DNA from: Massilia sp. CF038
GTDB taxonomy: Bacteria; Pseudomonadota; Gammaproteobacteria; Burkholderiales; Burkholderiaceae_D
Direction: 5' to 3'
Length of the DNA stretch: 64,000 nt
NCBI RefSeq assembly: GCF_900129765.1
Contig: NZ_FQWU01000002.1
Location: 62,001 to 126,000, forward strand
Shown: positions 39,873 through 47,992 of the stretch, piece after piece
Position numbering within the stretch: position 1 is the first letter of the stretch
Layout of the letters: every line of letters starts with the position of its first letter
The notes under the pieces: model-generated
The model's input: the letters and a program-made list of their open reading frames with translations, nothing else
The model's database searches: none
What the model was told of the DNA's origin: nothing
Position numbers and translations under genes: made by a program

Positions 39873-40514
39873 ATGTTCAAGGCAAAACTGGCGCTGTTCC
39901 TGGCATGCATCACCCTGTCGTTTAACGCGTGTGCGGGCTGGGTGCAATTCACTTTTCAAAATGCCGTGCTGGACAACGGCTCGGTGCTGGAAGGGTATTT
40001 CATCCAGGATCTGGAAGACCGTTCCATCGCGTTTTACGAATTCCGTTTCCTGGGCGGCGGCAATCCAGGCATGATCAACATGTCCCCAAGCGGGATCTTC
40101 AACAACATCACCTCGGCTAGCAATAGTCTGCCAGGCACCGGACCGACAAGTTTCAATGCGTTTGATTTGCTAGAGGAGAGCTATTACCACGAAATGGGGT
40201 TCTACTTCAGCGGCGCGGGCGTGGGCGGCATCTATGACTTGAATGGCTACCGTCTGCAGTCGCCCTTGATTTCGGATCCGGAGATCGTGCCCGGCTACTT
40301 CACGATTAGCGGCCAGGTGATTCGCAGCGCGGTCCCCAGCGACATGCTGCTGTATCTGCAAGCGGCGGAAGACAATGGCGAGCTGATCGGTGGCCTCACC
40401 AGAATTATTCCCTCAGGGCAAATTGCAGTGCCTGAGCCAACATCCTTGGCGCTGCTGTTGCTAGGCGCGGCAGCGCTGTTCGGCAGCACCCGACAGGCAC
40501 GCCGCACGCGCTAA
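39873..40514 (+). CDS. PEP-CTERM sorting domain protein
   Basis: 213 aa with signal peptide MFKAKLALFLACITLSFNAC (about 1-21), a Gly/Asn/Ser-rich middle without known domain, and the C-terminal signal VPEPTSLALLLLGAAALFGS followed by TRQARRTR. Expected to be cleaved by exosortase and released or anchored at the cell surface. An AAGGGA ribosome site and a sigma-54 type promoter precede it. Not related in sequence to the PEP-CTERM protein at 28.1 kb outside the sorting tail. Confidence 0.88.
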   Translation: MFKAKLALFLACITLSFNACAGWVQFTFQNAVLDNGSVLEGYFIQDLEDRSIAFYEFRFLGGGNPGMINMSPSGIFNNITSASNSLPGTGPTSFNAFDLLEESYYHEMGFYFSGAGVGGIYDLNGYRLQSPLISDPEIVPGYFTISGQVIRSAVPSDMLLYLQAAEDNGELIGGLTRIIPSGQIAVPEPTSLALLLLGAAALFGSTRQARRTR

Positions 40515-40586
40515 ACGTCCCATGTGCCCGCATTGCGGTATCCGAATGGCATTTTCCTGACCTGCCATTTACCCTACAATGCGGGC

Positions 40587-41609
40587 ATGACTCAAATTAC
40601 GCTTGTTCTTCCCTTCGCCCTTCCCCCTGCCGAACTTGCAGCCGATCTGATCCGCGCCATGAAGGCGCCCGCCCTGGCCGGCCTGCTAGCCCGCTCATCG
40701 CTGCAGGAATTGCCCATTGATGAGACTCAGCGCGTGCTCCCGCACGAAGCCTGGCTTGCGCGCACCCTGTCTCTCGCCAGCGACGGCAGTCCGGCGTTTG
40801 CCGCTGCCGCCATGCGCGGTTTCGGCCTCGATCCTGGTCGCGACAGCTGGTTCATTGTCAATCCCGCGCACGTGGAAATTGCCCGCAGCACCTTGTCGAT
40901 TACCGATCTGCGCCAGCTGCGGCTGTCCAATGTGCATGCCAAAGGCTTGTTTGAAACGGCCAAGCCAGTCTGCGACGAAGCCGGCAAAACGCTGGTCTAC
41001 GGCGACGCCTATACCTGGTTCATGCGCGCGGCCGACTGGACTGGCCTGGAAACGTCTTCGCCCGATGCGGCTGTTGGCCTGAACCTGAACGACTGGCTGC
41101 CAACCGGCCCGGGTGCGGCCGAGTTCCGCAAACTGCAAAATGAAATCCAGATGCTGTGGTTCGAGCATCCCAGCAATGTGGAGCGCGAATCGCGCGGCAT
41201 GGCCTCGATCAACTCGTTCTGGCCATGGGCCTTGTCCGACGCCAGCGCAGCAGTTGCGCCGGCGCCACTGTTTGCCGCGTCGGTCGTGCCATCCTGGTTG
41301 TCGGCCATGGAAAATTGCCCGGCCACCGAACTGCCCAATCCCTTCAGCGGCGACGCCACTGACAGCATTTTGCTGCGCGGCGACCTGAGCGAAGCTGCCA
41401 TTGCGGGTGAATGGTCAGTCTGGCTGGAAAGCATGCAGCGCTTCGAGGACGCCTTGTTTGCACCTGCGCTGGCAGCACTGCGCAACGGCGGCAAAGCCAA
41501 ATTCACCATGGTCATGAGTAACCGCCATGGCCTGCGGCAATTCAGCACCTCGTCATGGGCGCAGCGCGCCTTCTGGCGTTCGCCCAGCCTGGACCGTCTG
41601 CTGCCATGA
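40587..41609 (+). CDS. RpfE-type / phosphoglycerate-mutase-like protein
   Basis: 340 aa from the ATG at 40587 (MTQITLVLPFALPP); the frame extends 21 codons further without a ribosome site. It matches my recall of the RpfE-type regulatory proteins of beta- and gammaproteobacteria (sometimes annotated as 2,3-bisphosphoglycerate-independent mutase-like), with LWFEHPSNVERESRG and INSFWPWA in the middle. Function is poorly known; in Xanthomonas rpfE lies beside recJ in the rpf cluster, and here too it overlaps recJ by 4 bp. Confidence 0.72.
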   Translation: MTQITLVLPFALPPAELAADLIRAMKAPALAGLLARSSLQELPIDETQRVLPHEAWLARTLSLASDGSPAFAAAAMRGFGLDPGRDSWFIVNPAHVEIARSTLSITDLRQLRLSNVHAKGLFETAKPVCDEAGKTLVYGDAYTWFMRAADWTGLETSSPDAAVGLNLNDWLPTGPGAAEFRKLQNEIQMLWFEHPSNVERESRGMASINSFWPWALSDASAAVAPAPLFAASVVPSWLSAMENCPATELPNPFSGDATDSILLRGDLSEAAIAGEWSVWLESMQRFEDALFAPALAALRNGGKAKFTMVMSNRHGLRQFSTSSWAQRAFWRSPSLDRLLP

Positions 41610-43300
41610 CCCGTATTGCCACCCGCCCTTGTTCGTTCCGCACGTCCGAAATGCTGCGCCAGAGTGGCGTGCACCCCGTACTGGCGCGCCTGTACGCGTC
41701 GCGCGGGCTGAGCGACGCGCGTGAACTGTCGAGCGAACTGGCCGCCTTGATGCCACCCTCCGGCCTGCTGCACATCGACGCTGCCGCCGTGTTCCTGGCC
41801 GACGCCATCGGGGCGGGCAAGAAAATGGTGATCGTTGCCGACTACGATTGTGACGGCGCCACCGCCTGCGCGACTGCTTTGCGCGGCTTGCGTGCCATGG
41901 GTGCGACGGTCGACTTCATCGTCCCCAACCGCTTCGAGTACGGCTACGGCCTCACGCCCGAAATTGTGGAACTGACCGCACGCGAAAAATCGCCCGACAT
42001 CATCGTTACGGTCGATAACGGCATCGCCAGCATCGACGGAGTGCTCGAAGCGAAGCGGCGCGGTATCGACGTCGTCATCACCGACCACCACTTGCCGGCC
42101 GACCGCCTGCCCGACGCGCGCGTGATCGTCAACCCCAACCAGCCCGAATGCGGCTTCCCCAGCAAGCACCTGGCTGGCGTGGGCGTGGTGTTCTATGTCC
42201 TGCTCGCGCTGCGCGCAGAACTGCGCCGGCGTGGCGTGTTCGACGCGCAAACCCAGCCCAAGCTGGACAACCTGCTCGACCTGGTGGCCCTGGGCACAGT
42301 GGCCGACGTGGTCAAGCTCGATACCAATAATCGCATCCTGGTCGCGCAGGGTCTCAAGCGCATGCGTGCCGGCCGCATGCACGCGGGCGTGGCGGCATTG
42401 TTCCGCGTGGCCGCAAGACAGGCGCGCACCGCCTCGCCCTTCGACCTGGGTTTCGCCCTGGGCCCGCGCTTGAACGCGGCAGGCCGCCTGGACGATATGT
42501 CACTGGGCATCGAATGCCTGATTACCGACGACGAAGGCCGCGCCTGGGCAATCGCGCAGCAGCTCAACGAAATCAATCTGAAGCGGCGCGAGATCGAAGC
42601 CGAGATGCAGGACGCCGCTCTGCTCCACCTGGACGCCTACGAACCCGCCGAGAGCAATACCATCAGTGTGTTTGATGACAGCTGGCACCAGGGCGTGATC
42701 GGCATTGTCGCCTCCCGCCTGAAGGAAAAGTTCTACCGCCCGACCATCACCTTCGCCCCCGGTAGCGACGGCTGGATCAAGGGCTCCGGCCGCTCGATCC
42801 CCGGTTTTCATTTGCGCGACGCGCTCGACCTGGTATCAAAACGGGCACCGAGCCTGATTGACAAATTCGGCGGCCACGCCATGGCAGCCGGCTTGACGAT
42901 CCGGGCCGATGCCTTTGACGCCTTCTCGGAAGCGTTTGAGGCCGTGGGCCGCGCGTGGCTCAGTGCGCCTCAGCTCGAACGCATCATTGAAACGGATGGG
43001 CCACTGGAAGACGCCTACTACACCACCGAGTTCATCGACCTGATGGATGGCCAGGTATGGGGCCAGGGCTTTGCGCCCCCCGTGTTCTGCGACGAATTCC
43101 GCGTGATCAGCCAGCGCATTCTGAAGGAGCGGCATCTCAAGCTGCAGCTCGAGCGCAATGGACAACGGTACGATGCGATCTGGTTCGGCCACACTGCCTC
43201 GCTGGGCGAGCGTGCGCGCGTGGCATTCCGCCTCGATGCCAATGAATACAACGGCGTCACCCGGGTGCAACTGATGGTCGAACACGCCGAGCCCGTGTAA
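41606..43300 (+). CDS. recJ: Single-stranded-DNA exonuclease RecJ
   Basis: 564 aa from the ATG at 41606, overlapping the upstream stop by 4 bp. A 5'-3' ssDNA exonuclease of the RecF pathway and mismatch repair. DHH-family motifs: VADYDCDGATAC (motif I), VTVDNGIAS (II), VITDHHLP (III, DHH), ALGTVADVV (IV), then DHHA1-type GSGRSIPGFHLRDAL and GGHAMAAGLTI, and a C-terminal OB region. Full length and intact. In related genomes prfB usually follows soon after; here it is 12 kb away. Confidence 0.95.
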   Translation: MTRIATRPCSFRTSEMLRQSGVHPVLARLYASRGLSDARELSSELAALMPPSGLLHIDAAAVFLADAIGAGKKMVIVADYDCDGATACATALRGLRAMGATVDFIVPNRFEYGYGLTPEIVELTAREKSPDIIVTVDNGIASIDGVLEAKRRGIDVVITDHHLPADRLPDARVIVNPNQPECGFPSKHLAGVGVVFYVLLALRAELRRRGVFDAQTQPKLDNLLDLVALGTVADVVKLDTNNRILVAQGLKRMRAGRMHAGVAALFRVAARQARTASPFDLGFALGPRLNAAGRLDDMSLGIECLITDDEGRAWAIAQQLNEINLKRREIEAEMQDAALLHLDAYEPAESNTISVFDDSWHQGVIGIVASRLKEKFYRPTITFAPGSDGWIKGSGRSIPGFHLRDALDLVSKRAPSLIDKFGGHAMAAGLTIRADAFDAFSEAFEAVGRAWLSAPQLERIIETDGPLEDAYYTTEFIDLMDGQVWGQGFAPPVFCDEFRVISQRILKERHLKLQLERNGQRYDAIWFGHTASLGERARVAFRLDANEYNGVTRVQLMVEHAEPV

Positions 43301-43344
43301 CGCGGCAGCGGCTCAGGCAGGCGCCTGTTGCAAAGCAGCCGGGC

Positions 43345-43806
43345 TCAGGGCGCCGGCTTCTTGCAATCGCACAGCGGCTCGCCCTTGTCGAACACAATCT
43401 TCCACTTGCCGGCGGGGTCGCGCCGCCAGATGGAATTGAAGCGCGCAATCAGTTTCCCATCTGGTCCGTACACCGGCCCCGATGATGCAGCAAGTTCGCC
43501 CGATGCCAGCACTTCGACCTGGTCCGGCTCCCACGAGAACGGCGCCTCGGGCTTGTCATAGAACTTCTTCCAGAACGCACCGACGGTTTTCTTGCCATGC
43601 AAGGGCTCGGGCCCGTTGAAGAACACGGCATCATCGGCAACAAAGCTGACGAAACCCGCATGATCACGCGCCTTCATGGTGGCGGCGAAAGCGCGTTCCG
43701 TGTCAGCCACCTGCTTTTTCAGATCCGCATTGCTTCCCGGTGCTGCATGCACCGTACCTAGCCCGCCCAGCAGTCCTGCAATGACGAAAATCTTCGCTAA
43801 ACCCAT
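43345..43806 (-). CDS. Secreted SnoaL-like / DUF4440 protein
   Basis: 153 aa with a signal peptide (MGLAKIFVIAGLLGGLGTVH, cut near AAP at about 22). The rest is an NTF2-like cone fold: DTERAFAATMKARDHAGFVS, VADDAVFFNG, GKKTVGAFWKKFY and RFNSIWRRDPAGKWKIV. Such domains act as small-molecule-binding or hydrolase modules; the function of secreted ones is unknown. Convergent with recJ (44-bp gap). Confidence 0.82.
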   Translation of the reverse strand: MGLAKIFVIAGLLGGLGTVHAAPGSNADLKKQVADTERAFAATMKARDHAGFVSFVADDAVFFNGPEPLHGKKTVGAFWKKFYDKPEAPFSWEPDQVEVLASGELAASSGPVYGPDGKLIARFNSIWRRDPAGKWKIVFDKGEPLCDCKKPAP

Positions 43807-43871
43807 ACCTAGCTCCTACAATTAGGAAACGAAAGAGAAAACGCTCCGAAATCGGCGCGCGCTTGCACTGA

Positions 43872-43906
43872 AACCGGATTTGGAGTATAAAGGTTCCATA
43901 ACCGGA
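43872..43906 (+). promoter_or_regulatory. Possible promoter/operator of the toxin-antitoxin pair
   Basis: AACCGGA occurs twice (43872-43878 and 43900-43906), flanking a TATAA-type -10 (43886-43890), and GGTTCCATAACC (43892-43903) is an inverted repeat. Autoregulation by the antitoxin is expected for such pairs; the exact site is inference. Confidence 0.3.
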
Positions 43907-43917
43907 GGTATCGCACC

Positions 43918-44355
43918 ATGAACCTGGCCTACGCCTACCCAAAAAGCCGTTTCGAACCCGCCGTACTGGTGGACCTGAATGCCCGTGCCGAGCGCGAACG
44001 GCTTTCCAAGTCTGCCCTGATCGGCTTTTTCAAGCTGGTCGCCGCCTGGAAGCTGCGCGACGAAGACGCGCGCGAATTGCTCGGCGGCCTGTCCTCCTCC
44101 ACGTTCTACGAGTGGAAAAAAAACCCGGACCGCGTGCTCGAAGTCGACCGCATCACACGTATATCGTATTTATTGGGCATCTACAAGTGCCTGCACATCC
44201 TTTACGGCGACAAGCTCGCCGACGAATGGATCACCCTCCCGAATAAAAACCCGGTGTTTGGCGGCCGTACGCCGCTGTCGCAAATGCTGGCCGGCGGCTT
44301 GCTGGCCATGCAAATGGTCCGGAAATTGCTGGATGCCCGACGCGGAGGTCTTTAA
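43918..44355 (+). CDS. Antitoxin of the Xre/MbcA/ParS (DUF2384) family
   Basis: 145 aa, ATG at 43918 with GGAGG 9 nt upstream. Helical N-terminal DNA-binding part (about 1-70) with LSKSALIGFFKLVAAWKLRD and the helix-turn-helix-like LLGGLSSSTFYEWKK, then the toxin-binding domain ITRISYLLGIYKCLHILYGD with NPVFGGRTPLSQMLAGG near the end. It neutralises the RES toxin encoded 2 bp downstream and should repress the pair. Confidence 0.9.
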   Translation: MNLAYAYPKSRFEPAVLVDLNARAERERLSKSALIGFFKLVAAWKLRDEDARELLGGLSSSTFYEWKKNPDRVLEVDRITRISYLLGIYKCLHILYGDKLADEWITLPNKNPVFGGRTPLSQMLAGGLLAMQMVRKLLDARRGGL

Positions 44356-44357
44356 TC

Positions 44358-45041
44358 TTGCCCGTCGTTCCCAAACTCACCACACTGCGCCAGTTCGATA
44401 CCTGCCGCCTGATCCCGTCCCGCTTTGCCGACGTTGAAGATTCTGTCCTGGCCCCACTGGCCGACAGCGACGCCGTGCTGCGCGACTTGTTCACGCTCGA
44501 CAATGCCACCAGTGAACGCCTGCGCGGCGAGTACGGCGGGCTGCCCGGCATCGGCGTGGACGAACTGGTCTTTGGCGTACCGAATTTCCGTATCATCAAT
44601 GCGGCCTATACCTACCCGCGCCCGGAAGGCAGCCGCTTCAATGACGGCGAACGCGGCGCCTGGTATTGCGCTTTCGAAGTCGAAACCTCGCTGGCCGAAA
44701 TCACGTTCCACAAGACGGTGGAATACATGGAAATCGACCGTTTCGACGACAGCGTCACCTATCAGGCCATGCTGGCCGACTTCACCAGCATCTTCCACGA
44801 TATCCGCGGCATCGAAGCCTACGAAGGCTGCCTCGATCCAACCAGCTACATCGAGTCGCAGCAGCTGGCCAACGACTTGCTCGACAGTGGCTCGATGGGT
44901 GTGATTTACCCCAGTGTACGGCGCCCGGCCGGCAATTGCCTGGCCTGCTTCCGCCCTGCCCTGGTCGGCAATGTCCGTAAAGGGCAAGCGTATCGCCTGA
45001 CCTGGTCCGGCTCCCCTACGCCCGTGATTGAAACCATTTAA
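44358..45041 (+). CDS. RES-domain toxin (NAD+ phosphorylase type)
   Basis: 227 aa from the TTG at 44358, with GGAGG 9 nt upstream inside the antitoxin end. RES toxins deplete NAD+ by phosphorolysis. The conserved Arg-Glu-Ser pattern is present: PEGSRFNDGERGAWYCAFEV (Arg about 93), SLAEITFH (Glu about 113) and the Ser of GVIYPSVRRPAG near 204. Length suits the family. The rare TTG start would keep toxin yield below antitoxin yield (inference). Confidence 0.88.
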   Translation: MPVVPKLTTLRQFDTCRLIPSRFADVEDSVLAPLADSDAVLRDLFTLDNATSERLRGEYGGLPGIGVDELVFGVPNFRIINAAYTYPRPEGSRFNDGERGAWYCAFEVETSLAEITFHKTVEYMEIDRFDDSVTYQAMLADFTSIFHDIRGIEAYEGCLDPTSYIESQQLANDLLDSGSMGVIYPSVRRPAGNCLACFRPALVGNVRKGQAYRLTWSGSPTPVIETI

Positions 45042-45056
45042 AGCAACAGTCCCAGC

Positions 45057-45377
45057 ATGAAAACCAAACCCGAAAACGATACCGACCTGCGCATCAAGGT
45101 CAACCGTGAAACCGCCCGTCTGCCGTGGTCTGAACTGCAGCGCCATTTTGCCCAGGGCACCGTGATTTACGTCAGTGAGGAACTCGATCTGGTCGATGTA
45201 GCCGTACGCATTTCGCACGACGACAAGGACAATATCGCCAAGTGGATGGCAGAGGGCAAAATCGGCAAGGTATCCGACATCCAGGCGCAGACCTGGACCG
45301 AATCGGACGCTGCGCTATGGACCTCGGTGGTCAGTCCCTTCGTGCTGGTGCAGCCCGAAAAGAAAAACGTGCATTAA
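45057..45377 (+). CDS. DUF2288 protein
   Basis: 106 aa small cytoplasmic protein. It matches DUF2288: ETARLPWSELQRHFAQGTVI, VDVAVRISHDDKDNIAKWM and SDAALWTSVVSPFVLVQPEK. No function is known. It lies 15 bp after the RES toxin on the same strand, but DUF2288 is usually an ordinary chromosomal gene, so membership in the toxin-antitoxin transcript may be chance. Its 3' end overlaps the convergent GNAT gene by 4 bp. Confidence 0.82.
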   Translation: MKTKPENDTDLRIKVNRETARLPWSELQRHFAQGTVIYVSEELDLVDVAVRISHDDKDNIAKWMAEGKIGKVSDIQAQTWTESDAALWTSVVSPFVLVQPEKKNVH

Positions 45378-45841
45378 GCGGCAGCGCGCTGCCCGCTTTG
45401 CCAGTCGGACTGGCGCAGGATAAAGTAAGTATCTTTTTCGTCCTCCCGCTCGACAGTCCAGCCTTGCAGCGCATAAAACTGCGCTGCCCGTGTCCTGGCG
45501 CCGGTACTCAAGCGTACCGCAGGCTGGCCCTGCTCGAACAACCAGCTCACGGCCAGTGCCAGCAAGCGCCGGGCAAGGCCGCGACCTTCGAACGCGGGCG
45601 CGATGAACAAGGCCCAGATCGAGGCATCGGTGCTGTTGGCATACGAAAATCCAACGATGGCCCCGTCGATTTCTGCCACCCAGCCGCGGCCCAGTAAATC
45701 CAGATAGTCCTCGTACATGCGGGTCGTGACGCGGGTGGGGTCGGACAGCACATTTTCCTTCACTGCCAGGCGAATGGCGGACATTGCGGGAATATCGCTG
45801 GGCAGCGCGCGGCGAAAAGATGGTGTTTGAGCTGGCGACAT
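45374..45841 (-). CDS. GNAT N-acetyltransferase
   Basis: 155 aa from the ATG at 45839-45841 (MSPAQTPSFRRALPSDIPAM). GNAT fold: substrate loop, WVAEIDGAIVGFSYAN, and the acetyl-CoA loop APAFEGRGLARRLLALAV with the A-x-G-x-G/A pattern, then AAQFYALQGWTV. The acceptor is unknown. Located between clpP and DUF2288. Confidence 0.88.
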   Translation of the reverse strand: MSPAQTPSFRRALPSDIPAMSAIRLAVKENVLSDPTRVTTRMYEDYLDLLGRGWVAEIDGAIVGFSYANSTDASIWALFIAPAFEGRGLARRLLALAVSWLFEQGQPAVRLSTGARTRAAQFYALQGWTVEREDEKDTYFILRQSDWQSGQRAAA

Positions 45842-45897
45842 TGCAATTCCAAGGTGGAGAACCGGCAGTATAAGGTGGTTTCGGATTCCCGCCACCA

Positions 45898-46512
45898 TCA
45901 GGCCGCCTGACGCGACGTCAACACCCGGTCAATCAAACCATACTCCGCACCCTGGCTGGCCGACATGTAGTTGTCGCGGTCCGAATCCTTTTCAATTTGC
46001 GCCAGCGTTTGCCCCGTCCTTTCGGCCAGAATGGTATTGAGACGATGGCGCTGGTACAGCACTTCACGCGCCTGAATCTCGATATCGGCCGCGACGCCTT
46101 GCGAACCGCCGTGGGGCTGGTGAATCATGATTCTGGCATTGGGCAAGGCATACCGTTTGCCAATGGCCCCGGCAGCCAGCAGAAACGAGCCCATACTGGC
46201 AGCAAATCCTGTGCACAGCGTCGACACATCGGGTTGAATGAACTGCATGGTGTCATACACGGCCATGCCGGCATACACCGAGCCACCTGGCGAATTGATA
46301 TACAGCGAAATATCCTTGTTCGGATCGTCGGACTCCAGAAACAGCAGCTGGGCGACAATCAGATTGGCTGATTGCTCGGTCACCTCCCCCACCAGAAAAA
46401 TCACCCGCTCCTTCAGCAGCCTGGAATAAATATCGAAGGCACGCTCGCCGCGCCCGGTTTGCTCGATCACGGTGGGCACCAGCCCCAGTGCCATGGGATG
46501 AATTACAGTCAT
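45898..46512 (-). CDS. clpP: ClpP protease subunit, orphan copy
   Basis: 204 aa. The catalytic triad is complete: S106 in [10 protein letters not shown]131 in MIHQPHGG and D180 in [26 protein letters not shown] and [10 protein letters not shown] are family hallmarks. So an active peptidase is expected. It is not in the usual tig-clpP-clpX-lon order and no Clp ATPase is nearby, so it is likely a second ClpP. It faces an ECF sigma gene, and its promoter region has an ECF41-like TGTCACA-N17-CGTC motif. Confidence 0.93.
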   Translation of the reverse strand: MTVIHPMALGLVPTVIEQTGRGERAFDIYSRLLKERVIFLVGEVTEQSANLIVAQLLFLESDDPNKDISLYINSPGGSVYAGMAVYDTMQFIQPDVSTLCTGFAASMGSFLLAAGAIGKRYALPNARIMIHQPHGGSQGVAADIEIQAREVLYQRHRLNTILAERTGQTLAQIEKDSDRDNYMSASQGAEYGLIDRVLTSRQAA

Positions 46513-46551
46513 CGTCGTCCTTTTGCGGTAAAGTTGAATTACTGACCGCTT

Positions 46552-46579
46552 GACGTCCCTGCTGATATCCCATGTGACA
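46552..46579 (-). promoter_or_regulatory. ECF41-like promoter toward clpP
   Basis: Minus strand: TGTCACA (46573-46579) then 17 nt then CGTC (46552-46555). The ECF41 consensus is TGTCACA at -35 and CGTC at -10. The spacer is 1 nt longer than in the two other sites of this window. The clpP start is 40 bp downstream. Confidence 0.5.
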
Positions 46580-46600
46580 GAAAAAAATAAATAATTTATG

Positions 46601-46627
46601 TGTCACATAGTGACGATGACAAGCGTC
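46601..46627 (+). promoter_or_regulatory. ECF41-like promoter toward the ECF sigma gene
   Basis: Plus strand: TGTCACA (46601-46607), 16 nt, CGTC (46624-46627), 33 bp before the sigma factor ATG. Back to back with the clpP-facing site, so the two -35 boxes form an 8-bp inverted repeat (46572-46579 and 46601-46608). Suggests autoregulation. Confidence 0.62.
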
Positions 46628-46660
46628 AAGTGGCACCAGCACCCTGCAAGGAGATCGACA

Positions 46661-47350
46661 ATGCAAGCAAGTCCCGATTCTGGCACTGCGCTATTCGCGC
46701 AGATGCGTCCGCGCCTGATTGCCATCAGCTGCCGCATCCTGGGCAGCCAGGCCGAGGCTGAGGATGTGGTGCAGGATTGTTTCCTGAAGTGGCACCGGAC
46801 CAACCAGGCTTTGCTGGCCACGCCGGCAGCCTGGCTCACCACCGTGGTACAGCACCAGTCCATCGACCGTCTGCGTACGCGTGCGCGCGATGATGCCTCC
46901 GCGCACACCGCTACTGAGCTGATCGGGCAAACGCCACCCGCCGCACCCGAGGACGAACTGCTGCGCCGTGACACTCTCGGTCAAGCGCTGGCACATATAA
47001 CGGCATGCCTGTCACGCGCCGAGCAAATGGCGTTGGTACTGCACGAAGCCTTTGACTGCAGCCACGCCGATATCGCAGCAGCCCTGGGCACGTCCACCGT
47101 CAATGCACGCCAGCATCTTGCCCGCGCACGCAGACGGCTCCTGGACAACAGAGACAGTCTGACGCACGAGGAAAAAATGTCACGCGAGCGGATCCGCCAC
47201 TTTCAGGCAGCCATTAACAGCATGGATGTACCTGCCATGGTTACCCTGCTTGCTGGCGAACAGCCTGTCTCCGTATGCGACGTGCCGCGCCATCGCCAGC
47301 GCGATACCTGCGCCAACGACAGCCATTTCCACCTCGCACTGGCAGCGTAG
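46661..47350 (+). CDS. ECF sigma factor with shortened C-terminal extension
   Basis: 229 aa from the ATG at 46661 (AAGGAG upstream). Sigma-2 region: RPRLIAISCRILGSQAEAED and the -10 recognition helix to WLTTVVQHQSIDRLR; sigma-4 region: SRAEQMALVLHEAFDCSHAD to TSTVNARQHLARARRR (about 120-175). Then only the first helix of an SnoaL-like domain (RIRHFQAAINSMDVPAMVTL) before an unrelated end. The ECF41 motifs WLPEP, DGGGK and NPDKL are missing, unlike the second ECF in this window. It may be a truncated ECF41 relative or a separate group. Promoter motif suggests autoregulation and control of clpP. Confidence 0.85.
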   Translation: MQASPDSGTALFAQMRPRLIAISCRILGSQAEAEDVVQDCFLKWHRTNQALLATPAAWLTTVVQHQSIDRLRTRARDDASAHTATELIGQTPPAAPEDELLRRDTLGQALAHITACLSRAEQMALVLHEAFDCSHADIAAALGTSTVNARQHLARARRRLLDNRDSLTHEEKMSRERIRHFQAAINSMDVPAMVTLLAGEQPVSVCDVPRHRQRDTCANDSHFHLALAA

Positions 47351-47359
47351 GCAGGCACG

Positions 47360-47992
47360 CTAAGGCCGCTCCACGAAGCGGGGCCCGACAAAGACCCGCG
47401 TGGCATTGCCCCGCTCGGCCTGCGTGTGACGCAGGCGCCGGTCAGACTTGCCCTGTGCCACCGCCGCGTTTGCCAAATCCGCCAGCTTGCTTGCCAGCAG
47501 GCGCGCAGCGAGACGTTTGTTCGCATGCTGACTGCGCTCGCTTTGCACTTTAACGGACAAGCCACTGCCCACATGCGTGGCGCGAATGGCACTATCGGTC
47601 TTGTTGACGTGCTGTCCGCCAGGCCCGGAAGCACGGGTCGCTTCGTAGCGGATCTCGCCCAGCCCGGCGTCGGCGTCCGGCGGCACAAACGCGCTCCCCG
47701 CGAGGAACCAGTTTTTGCGCTTGTGCAAAGTGCGATAGGGGCTTTCGCATACCCATAGCAAACTGCCGCACCAGCGCTCGGCCAGAAGACGGTCCGCATT
47801 GCCTGAAGCAGGATCTTCCAGCTCCAGCAACACCGAGCGCAATGTGCCCGACACCGGTCCGTCGATTTCTTCGATCAGGCGAACGCTGACCCCGTCCCGT
47901 GCGGCCTCGGCATGAATCACCCTCAGGGCCTTGTGTACGCCGAGACAGCACTCGATGGGACCTGTATTGGCCGTAATTTGCAACCAGATCAT
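47360..47992 (-). CDS. prfH: Peptide chain release factor-like protein PrfH
   Basis: 210 aa from the ATG at 47990-47992, overlapping the rtcB stop by 1 bp. It is a release factor homologue with GGQ at 125-127 in ASGPGGQHVNKTDSAIRATH, the catalytic loop that frees nascent peptides, but lacks the stop-codon-recognition domain of RF1/RF2. PrfH with its RtcB partner is reported to rescue ribosomes stalled by cleavage of 16S rRNA at the decoding site, PrfH releasing the peptide and RtcB resealing the RNA. The stretch ERSQHANKRLAARLL is typical of the C-terminal basic tail. Confidence 0.93.
   Translation of the reverse strand: MIWLQITANTGPIECCLGVHKALRVIHAEAARDGVSVRLIEEIDGPVSGTLRSVLLELEDPASGNADRLLAERWCGSLLWVCESPYRTLHKRKNWFLAGSAFVPPDADAGLGEIRYEATRASGPGGQHVNKTDSAIRATHVGSGLSVKVQSERSQHANKRLAARLLASKLADLANAAVAQGKSDRRLRHTQAERGNATRVFVGPRFVERP

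Noticed and set aside
47203-47799. A 198-codon minus-strand frame across the ECF gene end and prfH
   Set aside because: It is the out-of-frame shadow of prfH; the real prfH frame has the GGQ motif and the overlap with rtcB.
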